From the NCBI GenBank assembly GCA_004357435.1, contig SMVS01000104.1, positions 1 through 9,349 on the forward strand: DNA of 9,349 bases, read 5' to 3'. This DNA is from Nitrospina sp. (GTDB taxonomy: Bacteria; Nitrospinota; Nitrospinia; Nitrospinales; Nitrospinaceae). The notes beneath the pieces were generated by a model. The model saw nothing but the letters and a program-made list of their open reading frames with translations, was not told the DNA's origin and ran no database searches. Positions 1-6,625 of this stretch are shown one piece after another (positions within the stretch are counted from its first letter, which is position 1; the number at the start of each line of letters is the position of its first letter). Made by a program: the position numbers and the translations under genes.

Positions 1-90
1 AAACATCTATGGTATTTGGTCCAAATCCTAAAATAAACCTTGGATCCATTTTCGGGGGGCAGGTCAAGGGCAGGCGGAACAGGGTGTAGC

Positions 91-162
91 GCGGATTTGA
101 AGATCCACATTCACAAGGAAAACAATATCCTGTTTCCCAGAGTGCTGAGGGCTTCTGACTGA
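91..162 (+). pseudogene. C-terminal remnant of a hemerythrin/RIC-type di-iron protein
   Basis: This frame reads ADLKIHIHKENNILFPRVL and then stops at TGA 160-162. The pattern HIHKENNILFP is the hallmark C-terminal metal-ligand segment of HHE/hemerythrin-like proteins, especially the RIC (YtfE/ScdA) family that repairs damaged iron-sulfur clusters. In that family the His and Glu residues bind the di-iron centre. The frame is open only back to a TAA at 34-36, and the residues before about position 91 (Gly/Arg-rich) do not resemble the expected helix. No other frame restores it. I therefore read it as a decayed or frameshifted gene end rather than a gene merely cut by the window edge. The family call rests on about 20 residues. 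Confidence 0.5.
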
Positions 163-423
163 TTGCCCTTTAAATGTTTTAATGGTTCAAAGGTCTTTAA
201 CTTCCCACCACCTGACCGATATGCTCCGCTGATACCCACTCGACCGTGAGGTTTCCCTTTTTACAAATTTTATATCCTAAATTTTGAAATCTGTTTTCGA
301 TTCCTGGATCTGTCCCCTCAAAAAGGGGCCGGGGGGAGTGTTTGGCTTTAAAATAGGGCGGTGGGGTGTTGGAATAAAGCCAAGTACCGGAGTCCCAAGG
401 ATGGGACCCTTTCGGGTTCAGTG

Positions 424-450
424 CCGGGGGCCTTCGGGTCCCCGGTTTTT
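424..450 (+). terminator. Intrinsic (rho-independent) terminator with UUCG tetraloop
   Basis: A nine-pair GC-rich stem (CCGGGGGCC 424-432 with GGTCCCCGG 437-445, one G-U pair) closes a TTCG tetraloop (433-436) and is followed directly by five T (446-450). That is the classic intrinsic terminator layout on the plus strand. No plus-strand gene ends just before it, so it either ends a small structured RNA or leader, or belongs to a lost gene. Two overlapping hairpins lie just upstream: GTCCCA 392-397 with TGGGAC 402-407, and GGACCC 404-409 with GGGTTC 414-419. These two share bases 404-407 and cannot form together. Confidence 0.7.
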
Positions 451-646
451 ATGCCAACCGATTAGCCACCCTGGATAATTGACACCTCGGGCCATGGGGA
501 TATAATGAGGCATTCCCTGGAAATTCCGATCCCACAGATTCCATTTCTCAGGAAGAAATACAACCAAATACCACTTGCGGGGATGGGTATTTGCATTAAT
601 GGCATTCAATAGAGTTTGGGGAATGAAGGTCGAATAAAATTTAGGT

Positions 647-652
647 TATAAT
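647..652 (+). promoter_or_regulatory. Candidate -10 box for the ATP-grasp/alpha-E block
   Basis: A perfect TATAAT lies 82 bases before the ATG at 735, in AT-rich DNA downstream of the terminator at 450. The matching -35 region is poor: about ATGAAG near 623-628 at 18-base spacing. The element would therefore need an activator or be weak. It is the best promoter candidate for the downstream gene block, but it rests on one hexamer. Confidence 0.35.
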
Positions 653-734
653 AATTAAAAACTCAAACATAGATTAGCCAGGTGATTTTCTTGAGATGGA
701 AAACTTTATTTAATTTCCCAATCGTGACTTTTTA

Positions 735-2177
735 ATGAATTTCAAGTCCTACAATCCAGGGAATTTCTTTGATGAATATTTTGAAAAACCTGGCCAACCC
801 AGACCGGAAGTTAAAAAGTTGGTTGATCAGATCGAATCCTTTCCCAATAAAGAGCTGGCCAATCGACAGAAAGCCGCTGAAGCAGCATTCATGCAGATGG
901 GAATAACTTTTGGGGTCTATGGAGATCAAAAAGGGTTGGAAAAAATAATCCCCTTCGACCTCATTCCACGGATCATCAACGCCCGTGACTGGGACTTGAT
1001 TGAGCGGGGGGTGAAACAAAGGGTTTTCGCACTCAACCAGTTTATTCACGATGTTTATAATGATCAAAAGATTATAAAAGACGGGGTGATATCCAAGGAA
1101 ATCATCCTTCCCTCTGTGGCTTACCGCAAAGAATGCCAGGGGTTGAACCCACCGAAAGGCATTTGGTGTCATATAAGCGGTATCGATTTTATCAGGGATG
1201 AAAAGGGGCAATTTTACGTTCTGGAGGATAACCTGCGCTGCCCTTCGGGAGTTTCCTACGTATTAGGCAACCGCAGGGTCATGAAGCAAACCCTCCCGGT
1301 TGTGTTCGAGTCCTTGCCGATTCGACCGGTTGACGATTATTCCAACCGCCTTGCTGATATGCTTCGATATCTGATTCCCGATTCGATTATAAAGCCCAAC
1401 ATCGTAATCCTCACTCCGGGGATCTACAACTCAGCTTATTTTGAACACTCGTTCCTGGCTCAACAAATGGGCGAGGAACTGGTTGTGGGTCAGGATCTGG
1501 GGGTGATGGATGATTTTGTCTACATGAGAACCACAAAAGGCTTCGAAAGGGTCCATGCCATTTATAGACGAATTGACGATGAATATCTGGACCCGACCGT
1601 ATTCAACCCGGATTCATTGCTCGGGGTGCCGGGGCTCATGAAGTCATACCGTTCCGGAAAAGTAGCATTGGCCAATGCCCCGGGGACTGGCATTGCAGAT
1701 GACAAGGCAATTTATTCGTTCGTTCCGGACATCATCAAATATTACACAGGTGAAGACGCGATAATTCCCAATGTTCCGACCTTTGTGTGTGTGGATGAGA
1801 AGGATCGACAGCATGTCATCGACAATATTGCAAACTTTGTTGTCAAAACCACTCACGGCTCTGGAGGGTACGGGATGTTGATCGGTCCTTATTCTACAAA
1901 AGAGCAACAGCAGCAGATGATCGAAAACATCCAAAAGGATCCTCGCAATTATATTGGTCAACCGGTCATTGAACTTTCCCGCGTTCCCGTAATCGTAAAA
2001 GATCATTTTGAAGGTCGGCATATCGACCTTCGGCCTTATGTCTTGTATGGGCAAGATATCTATGTTCTCCCTGGAGGCCTGACTCGAGTTGCCTTGGAAA
2101 AGGGCTCTCTTGTGGTGAATTCCTCCCAGGGCGGGGGAGGTAAAGACACCTGGGTTCTGGCAGACGACCCAATTTAG
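735..2177 (+). CDS. Circularly permuted ATP-grasp family protein (putative peptide/amide ligase)
   Basis: This 480-residue protein belongs to the circularly permuted ATP-grasp family (older names DUF404/DUF407, COG2308). It is predicted to use ATP to activate a carboxylate and join it to an amine, but no substrate is established. Visible family marks are the ITFGVYGDQKGLEKIIPFDLIPR region near residues 55-78, VLEDNLRCPSGVSY (about 162-175, with the acidic E164/D165/N166 typical of metal/ATP binding), KTTHGSGGYGM (371-381, the glycine-rich nucleotide loop), GRHIDLRPYVLYG (427-439) and a C-terminal NSSQGGGGKDTW (462-473). Length is normal for a stand-alone member; some actinobacterial versions are fused to alpha-E. 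The ATG at 735 fits the usual family N-terminus and has no in-frame start just upstream, but there is no Shine-Dalgarno sequence. The alpha-E gene starts 20 bases after its TAG. Confidence 0.93.
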   Translation: MNFKSYNPGNFFDEYFEKPGQPRPEVKKLVDQIESFPNKELANRQKAAEAAFMQMGITFGVYGDQKGLEKIIPFDLIPRIINARDWDLIERGVKQRVFALNQFIHDVYNDQKIIKDGVISKEIILPSVAYRKECQGLNPPKGIWCHISGIDFIRDEKGQFYVLEDNLRCPSGVSYVLGNRRVMKQTLPVVFESLPIRPVDDYSNRLADMLRYLIPDSIIKPNIVILTPGIYNSAYFEHSFLAQQMGEELVVGQDLGVMDDFVYMRTTKGFERVHAIYRRIDDEYLDPTVFNPDSLLGVPGLMKSYRSGKVALANAPGTGIADDKAIYSFVPDIIKYYTGEDAIIPNVPTFVCVDEKDRQHVIDNIANFVVKTTHGSGGYGMLIGPYSTKEQQQQMIENIQKDPRNYIGQPVIELSRVPVIVKDHFEGRHIDLRPYVLYGQDIYVLPGGLTRVALEKGSLVVNSSQGGGGKDTWVLADDPI

Positions 2178-2197
2178 ATTCTGATAAGCAGAGGACA

Positions 2198-3187
2198 ATG
2201 TTAAGTCGAGTTGCAAATTCTATTTACTGGATGAGTCGCTATTTGGAGCGGGCAGATAATACTGCTCGACTGATTGAAACTGAGTTGCACATGATCTTGG
2301 ACCTGCCTTCGTTAAGGGATGACCCCAATGCATGGAAACCGCTGGTGGATATCACGGGTGACGGTGATTATTTTTCCGAAAAGTTTGGCGCTCCCACCAG
2401 GGAAAATGTAATGTTCTTTCACACCTTTGACAGCGATTACCCCCACTCCATCAAATCCAGCCTGACCGCCGCCAGGGAAAACGCTCGGTCAGTAAGAGAG
2501 GTGATCCCCTCTGAAATCTGGGAAATGATCAACAAGCTCTATCTTGAAGTTGCAGGCAGGGGAGCAAGTATAAAAGCTTTAAAAACGCCACACAAATTTT
2601 ATTCTGAAATTAAAATGGCGAGCCATTTAATCACGGGAATCGCCTATACCACCATGTCTCGTGGTGAGGCCTGGCACTTTTCTCAATTAGGTAGGTACCT
2701 TGAAAGAGCCGACAAAACGTCGCGGATTCTCGACGTTAAATATTTCATTATGCTTCCTAGGTTGGATTATGTGGGTTCTTCGATGGACAATGTTCAATGG
2801 TCGGCGCTTTTAAAATCTACAAGCTCCTTCGAGATGTACAGAAAAAGATTCAATCTGATCAGTCCGCAGAATATTGTCGATTTCCTGATTTTTGACCGGG
2901 AATTTCCCCGGTCGATACTGTACTGTGTCAATCATGCAGAACAATCCTTGTTCAGGATCGTGGGTACGCCAATGGGTACTTTCAACAACGAACTGGAGAG
3001 GCAGTTTGGAAAACTTTCCGGCAAGCTCAATTACTCCAACGTGAGTGAGGTCATGTCAATCGGGCTCCATGAATTTCTGGATGGTGTCCAATCCGACTTA
3101 AACCTTCTGGGCGAAGCGATTTTCGAAAACTTTTTTGCGGTCAAGCATTTGGCAGACATTAATAGCTCCGGATTTCAAAATCAATGA
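2198..3187 (+). CDS. Alpha-E domain protein (partner of the ATP-grasp enzyme)
   Basis: This 329-residue all-helical protein is of the alpha-E family (DUF403, COG2307). It begins LSRVANSIYWMSRYLERADN, with the signature RYLERADN at residues 14-21, and repeats the motif as GRYLERADK at 165-173, as expected of this family. Biochemical function is unknown. The family is almost always encoded next to, or fused with, the circularly permuted ATP-grasp protein, so a role as its obligate partner in peptide formation is inferred. No signal peptide or membrane segment is seen. A GAGG at 2191-2194, only three bases from the ATG, is the best ribosome-binding site in the block. The 20-base gap to the upstream gene implies co-transcription; 83 bases without a clear terminator separate it from the next gene. 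Confidence 0.93.
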   Translation: MLSRVANSIYWMSRYLERADNTARLIETELHMILDLPSLRDDPNAWKPLVDITGDGDYFSEKFGAPTRENVMFFHTFDSDYPHSIKSSLTAARENARSVREVIPSEIWEMINKLYLEVAGRGASIKALKTPHKFYSEIKMASHLITGIAYTTMSRGEAWHFSQLGRYLERADKTSRILDVKYFIMLPRLDYVGSSMDNVQWSALLKSTSSFEMYRKRFNLISPQNIVDFLIFDREFPRSILYCVNHAEQSLFRIVGTPMGTFNNELERQFGKLSGKLNYSNVSEVMSIGLHEFLDGVQSDLNLLGEAIFENFFAVKHLADINSSGFQNQ

Positions 3188-3270
3188 CGTTTTGTTTGCG
3201 ATGAAGGCAGAGGCGATGCAGGATTACTGTTGGATTCAAACTTTTTTCATATTTTGTTAATTATAATCTT

Positions 3271-5325
3271 ATGGCAATTCAGATTGCGTTACATCATTTG
3301 ACCCGATATCGATACGATAAGCCCATCCAGCTTGGGCCGCAAACGATCCGCTTACGGCCCGCTCCTCATACGCGGGCTCTAATTCAATCCTATTCTTTAA
3401 AAGTTTCGCCAAAAAAACATTTCCTCAATTGGCAACAGGATCCTTTTGGAAATTTCCTGGCACGCGTTATTTTTCCCGAAAAGATAAAAGCGTTCCAAAT
3501 TGAAGTGGATCTTATCGCCAATATCCGTGCTTTCAATCCGTTTGATTTCTTTTTAGAGGATTATGCGCAGTCGTTTCCTTTCAAGTACGAACCCTGGCTA
3601 GCGGATGAGCTGGAGCCTTATTTTGCGATTAAAGAAAACGGACCGTTACTCAATCAGTTTCTTAAAACCTTACCTGAAAGAGAAAAGATAACCAATGATT
3701 TTTTGGTCAAGGTCAACCGAGCGCTGAACGAATATTTAAAGTATGTCATTCGTTTGGAACCGGGTATCCAAACTTGCGAGGAAACTCTTCAACTGAAATC
3801 CGGATCGTGCAGAGATATGGCTTGGCTCTTATGCCAAATACTTCGCCACCGCGGTCTGGCCACCCGTTTTGCCTCGGGCTATCTGGCCCAGCTAAAATCC
3901 GATGTCGAGCCTCTTGACGGACCGTCGGGACCACAGGAAGACATAACGGACCTGCACGCTTGGCCGGAAGTCTATTTGCCGGGAGCGGGGTGGGTAGGAC
4001 TCGATCCAACCTCCGGTTTTTTTGCCGCCGAAGGGCATATCCCCTTATGTTGTACCCCAAACCCATCTAGCGCGGCGCCTATTACCGGATCTATGGAAAC
4101 TTGCGAGTCCAAATTGGATTTTGAAATGTCCATCGTGCGCATCGAAGAAGACCGCCGCATGACTAAGCCTTACGCCGAAGCGCAGTGGGCCGAAATCAAT
4201 GCCTTGGGGCAAAAGGTGGATGGGGATTTGGAGGCGAATGACGCGCGTCTTACGATGGGCGGGGAACCCACGTTTGTTTCGGTTGACGACCGCGAAAGCG
4301 CGGAATGGAAGATTGCGGCGTTGGGCGAGGGGAAAAAAGAACGCGGCAACGACATGCTTTTAAGGTTAAAAGAGCGCTTTGCACCAGGCGGGTTGCTATT
4401 TCACGGGCAGGGGAAATGGTATCCGGGAGAAATATTGCCCCGCTGGTCGTTTAATTGTTACTGGCGGAAAGACGGCAATCCTATTTGGAAAGACCACTCG
4501 CTGTTTGCGGAGTCCGGCAAGGATTATGGTCACGACGTCAAAACCGCGCAACGGTTTTTGGCTTATCTAGCCCAATCCTTAGGCATTCCCATTAAAGCCA
4601 TTTTGCCTGCAAGAGAGGACGCGGCGTATTATCTTTGGAAAGAGAACCGCCTGCCCATCGAGGGCGATATCTACAAAACAGATTTGTTTGAAAAAACCGA
4701 AAGAAAACGCCTGCAAAAATTGCTGGATAGCCATCTCGGCGATCCGGTGGGTTATGTGATGCCCCTGAGTTATTCCCAGAAAAAAAATCAATGGATCAGC
4801 AACTATTGGAAGTTCCGTTCGGATCGTCTTATCTTAACTATCGGCGATTCTCCAATAGGGTTGAGACTGCCGTTGCACAGTTTGCCCTTTGTGCCGGGAG
4901 TGGAAGAAGAAACTTTTGCAAAAAGAAATCCTTTTGAGCAAATCGGCGAGCTTCCAACTATGGAGTATCGCTTGGTGGATTTAACGTCGGAGGAAGCAAA
5001 AGCTTCCAAGGCAAGCTCTAAGTCCTTCGAGAACGACCCCACAGGTTTAGTCCGATACGCTATATGTGCGGAGAGCCGGGAAGGCAAGTTGCATTTGTTT
5101 TTGCCTCCCATCTCGCATGTCGAACATTTTTTGGAGTTGGTTGAGCACATTGAGGATGTCGCCAAACACCTAGACACTCCCGTTGTCCTGGAGGGATATA
5201 GTCCTCCGACCGACCCCAGGATTCAGTATTTTAAGATCACGCCCGATCCCGGGGTTTTAGAAATCAATATGCAACCCGCCGGAAGTTGGAACGAGTTGGT
5301 TGACATCATCCAAACCATCTACTAA
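3271..5325 (+). CDS. Transglutaminase-like domain plus N-terminal part of DUF2126 amidoligase (interrupted by stop)
   Basis: The 684-residue product has three parts. Residues 1-90 are the beta-rich bacterial transglutaminase N-terminal domain (HHLTRYRYDKPIQLGPQTIR). Residues of about 150-255 form a transglutaminase-like cysteine protease core with a complete triad: C180 in SGSCRDMAW, H229 in DLHAWPEVY and D245 in GLDPTSGF. From about 296 onward it is the start of DUF2126 (COG4196), a putative GCS2/glutamine-synthetase-like amidoligase, with GGEPTFVS (330-337) and LEINMQPAGSWNELVD (663-678). Family proteins normally continue to about 1,100 residues. Here a TAA ends the frame at codon 685, in the middle of the amidoligase domain, and the rest continues in the same frame to 6555. 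The ATG at 3271 matches the family N-terminus, but no Shine-Dalgarno sequence precedes it. If the stop is real, the protease half may still fold but the ligase half should be inactive. Confidence 0.92.
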   Translation: MAIQIALHHLTRYRYDKPIQLGPQTIRLRPAPHTRALIQSYSLKVSPKKHFLNWQQDPFGNFLARVIFPEKIKAFQIEVDLIANIRAFNPFDFFLEDYAQSFPFKYEPWLADELEPYFAIKENGPLLNQFLKTLPEREKITNDFLVKVNRALNEYLKYVIRLEPGIQTCEETLQLKSGSCRDMAWLLCQILRHRGLATRFASGYLAQLKSDVEPLDGPSGPQEDITDLHAWPEVYLPGAGWVGLDPTSGFFAAEGHIPLCCTPNPSSAAPITGSMETCESKLDFEMSIVRIEEDRRMTKPYAEAQWAEINALGQKVDGDLEANDARLTMGGEPTFVSVDDRESAEWKIAALGEGKKERGNDMLLRLKERFAPGGLLFHGQGKWYPGEILPRWSFNCYWRKDGNPIWKDHSLFAESGKDYGHDVKTAQRFLAYLAQSLGIPIKAILPAREDAAYYLWKENRLPIEGDIYKTDLFEKTERKRLQKLLDSHLGDPVGYVMPLSYSQKKNQWISNYWKFRSDRLILTIGDSPIGLRLPLHSLPFVPGVEEETFAKRNPFEQIGELPTMEYRLVDLTSEEAKASKASSKSFENDPTGLVRYAICAESREGKLHLFLPPISHVEHFLELVEHIEDVAKHLDTPVVLEGYSPPTDPRIQYFKITPDPGVLEINMQPAGSWNELVDIIQTIY
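5323..5325 (+). other. In-frame TAA splitting the DUF2126 gene
   Basis: The codons run ATC TAC TAA GAA GCC CTT. In the family this stretch usually reads as a Tyr followed by Glu-Glu-Ala (LYEEAR-like), so TAA stands where one GAA is expected and differs from it by a single base. No insertion or deletion is needed and both sides stay in one frame over 1,095 codons (3271-6555). TAA also ends the second half at 6553-6555, so the codon is not generally reassigned here. I see no known readthrough signal after it. The expected residue is from memory of family sequences, not an alignment. Confidence 0.8.
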
Positions 5326-5334
5326 GAAGCCCTT

Positions 5335-6555
5335 TTGGCGCGGCCCACCCCCGAGAAATTTCAACCCGACGGACGGCGGGTCGGTTCCGGGGGAGGACAT
5401 CACATTGTCACTGGGGCGGCAATTCCGGAAGACAGTCCTTTTTTGCGGCGTCCGGATTTGCTTAAAAGTTTAATTACCTTTTGGCAAAACCACCCGTCTT
5501 TGTCATACTTTTTTTCATCTCAGTTCATTGGGCCAACGAGTCAGGCGCCTCGTATAGATGAAGCACGGCACGAATCGCTTTATGAGCTTGACATCGCCTT
5601 TGACCAAATTTCCGAGAAAGAAAAAGCGCCTTATTGGCTGGTCGACCGGTTATTCCGCAACCTGCTTACCGACCTAACGGGCAATACCCATCGAGCGGAG
5701 TTTTGCATCGATAAACTCTACAACCCCGACAGCGAAACGGGGCGGTTGGGCCTATTAGAAATGCGAGGGTTTGAAATGGCCCCTCACCCTCAGATGAGTC
5801 TTCTCATGACGCTTTTGGTGCGGGCCTGCATAGCCTGTTTTTTGAAAACGCCTTACCGTCAAAAACTGATCCGTTGGGGAACCCGTTTGCACGACCAGTT
5901 CATGCTTCCTCAACGACTTTGGGAAGATTTATCCGACGTGATCCAGCTGTTGCGTTCAAACGGATATTCTTTTCAGTTGGACTGGTTCCGGCCATTTTTA
6001 GAATTCAGATTCCCAAAATACGGATCGACCCAAATAGGTCCTATCAAATTAGAATTAAGAATGGCGCTTGAGGCGTGGAATGTCATGGGAGAAGAGCTTT
6101 ACCAGGGAGCCGTGAGCCGGGGCGTGGATGCGGCGGTGGAACGCCTGCAAGTAAAAACAGAAGGGTTTATTGATTCCCATTATGTCGTTACCTGCAACGG
6201 TCGCCGCCTTCCTTTGAAATCAACTTCCGAAAGTGGGACGTTTATTGCCGGCGTCAGATTTAAAGCATGGTCTACCCCGTCCGGCCTGCACCCAACGCTT
6301 CCCGTAAACTCGCCGCTTGTTTTTGACGTTATCGATATCCGCTATAACCGTTCCATTGGAGGCTGTACCTATCATGTCGAACACCAAGGCGGACGCAACG
6401 AGGAAGATCTTCCCGTAAGCGAGCAGGAGGCCGAAGGACGATGCCTTTCCCGGTTCGAAGCCATGGGACATTCGCCTGACAAATGTAAGATCCCTCCTAC
6501 CGAGATTAACCCGGAATTCCCTCACACATTAGACCTTAGAAAAAAGATCAAATAA
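5335..6555 (+). CDS. C-terminal part of DUF2126 putative amidoligase (downstream of in-frame stop)
   Basis: This is the remaining 400 residues of the DUF2126 protein and is not an independent family. The coding signal actually resumes right after the TAA at 5326 (EALLARPTPEKF); the first usable start is a TTG at 5335 with no ribosome-binding site, and the first in-frame ATG lies far inside near 5761. Counting from the TTG, family marks include GSGGGHHIV (17-25), DSPFLRRPDLL (33-43), GPTSQAPRIDEARH (66-79) followed by YELDIAF, and a Leu-rich LGLLEMRGFEM segment. All are well preserved, with no further stop or frameshift, so the damage is recent, an error, or tolerated. Seventy AT-rich bases separate it from the next gene. 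Whether it is translated separately by reinitiation or as a readthrough fusion cannot be told from sequence. Confidence 0.85.
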   Translation: MARPTPEKFQPDGRRVGSGGGHHIVTGAAIPEDSPFLRRPDLLKSLITFWQNHPSLSYFFSSQFIGPTSQAPRIDEARHESLYELDIAFDQISEKEKAPYWLVDRLFRNLLTDLTGNTHRAEFCIDKLYNPDSETGRLGLLEMRGFEMAPHPQMSLLMTLLVRACIACFLKTPYRQKLIRWGTRLHDQFMLPQRLWEDLSDVIQLLRSNGYSFQLDWFRPFLEFRFPKYGSTQIGPIKLELRMALEAWNVMGEELYQGAVSRGVDAAVERLQVKTEGFIDSHYVVTCNGRRLPLKSTSESGTFIAGVRFKAWSTPSGLHPTLPVNSPLVFDVIDIRYNRSIGGCTYHVEHQGGRNEEDLPVSEQEAEGRCLSRFEAMGHSPDKCKIPPTEINPEFPHTLDLRKKIK

Positions 6556-6625
6556 GTAATATGAATGTGCTATAGAATAATAACTGTAGAAGTATTCAAT
6601 TATTAACAATATAACGAAACGCGAA

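Larger units (their letters stand above)
163..734. other. Intergenic region without a supported gene
   Basis: No frame here looks like a real protein. Short frames at 284-478 (plus) and 418-609 (minus) have unnatural Gly/Pro/Trp-rich translations and overlap the hairpins at 392-445. The stretch holds a small hairpin (CCCCT 314-318 with AGGGG 324-328), overlapping hairpins and an intrinsic terminator ending at 450, and an AT-rich zone from about 630 to 734 with a candidate promoter. I see nothing recognisable in 163-310 or in 451-600. Confidence 0.6.

Noticed and set aside
284..478. 64-residue plus-strand frame
   Set aside because: Gly/Pro-rich low-complexity translation through stacked hairpins; it looks like structured non-coding DNA.
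418..609. 63-residue minus-strand frame with a Trp/Pro-rich translation
   Set aside because: It runs through the terminator hairpin, lacks a ribosome-binding site and matches no family I know. Chance is more likely.
732..1211. 159-residue minus-strand open frame
   Set aside because: It is the antisense shadow of the ATP-grasp gene, whose plus-strand motifs are unmistakable.
1644..2216. 190-residue minus-strand open frame
   Set aside because: Antisense to the most conserved end of the ATP-grasp gene; no recognisable domain or start site.
3262..3267. TATAAT just ahead of the transglutaminase gene
   Set aside because: It ends three bases before the ATG at 3271, so transcription would start inside the gene. 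The start codon is supported by the family N-terminus.
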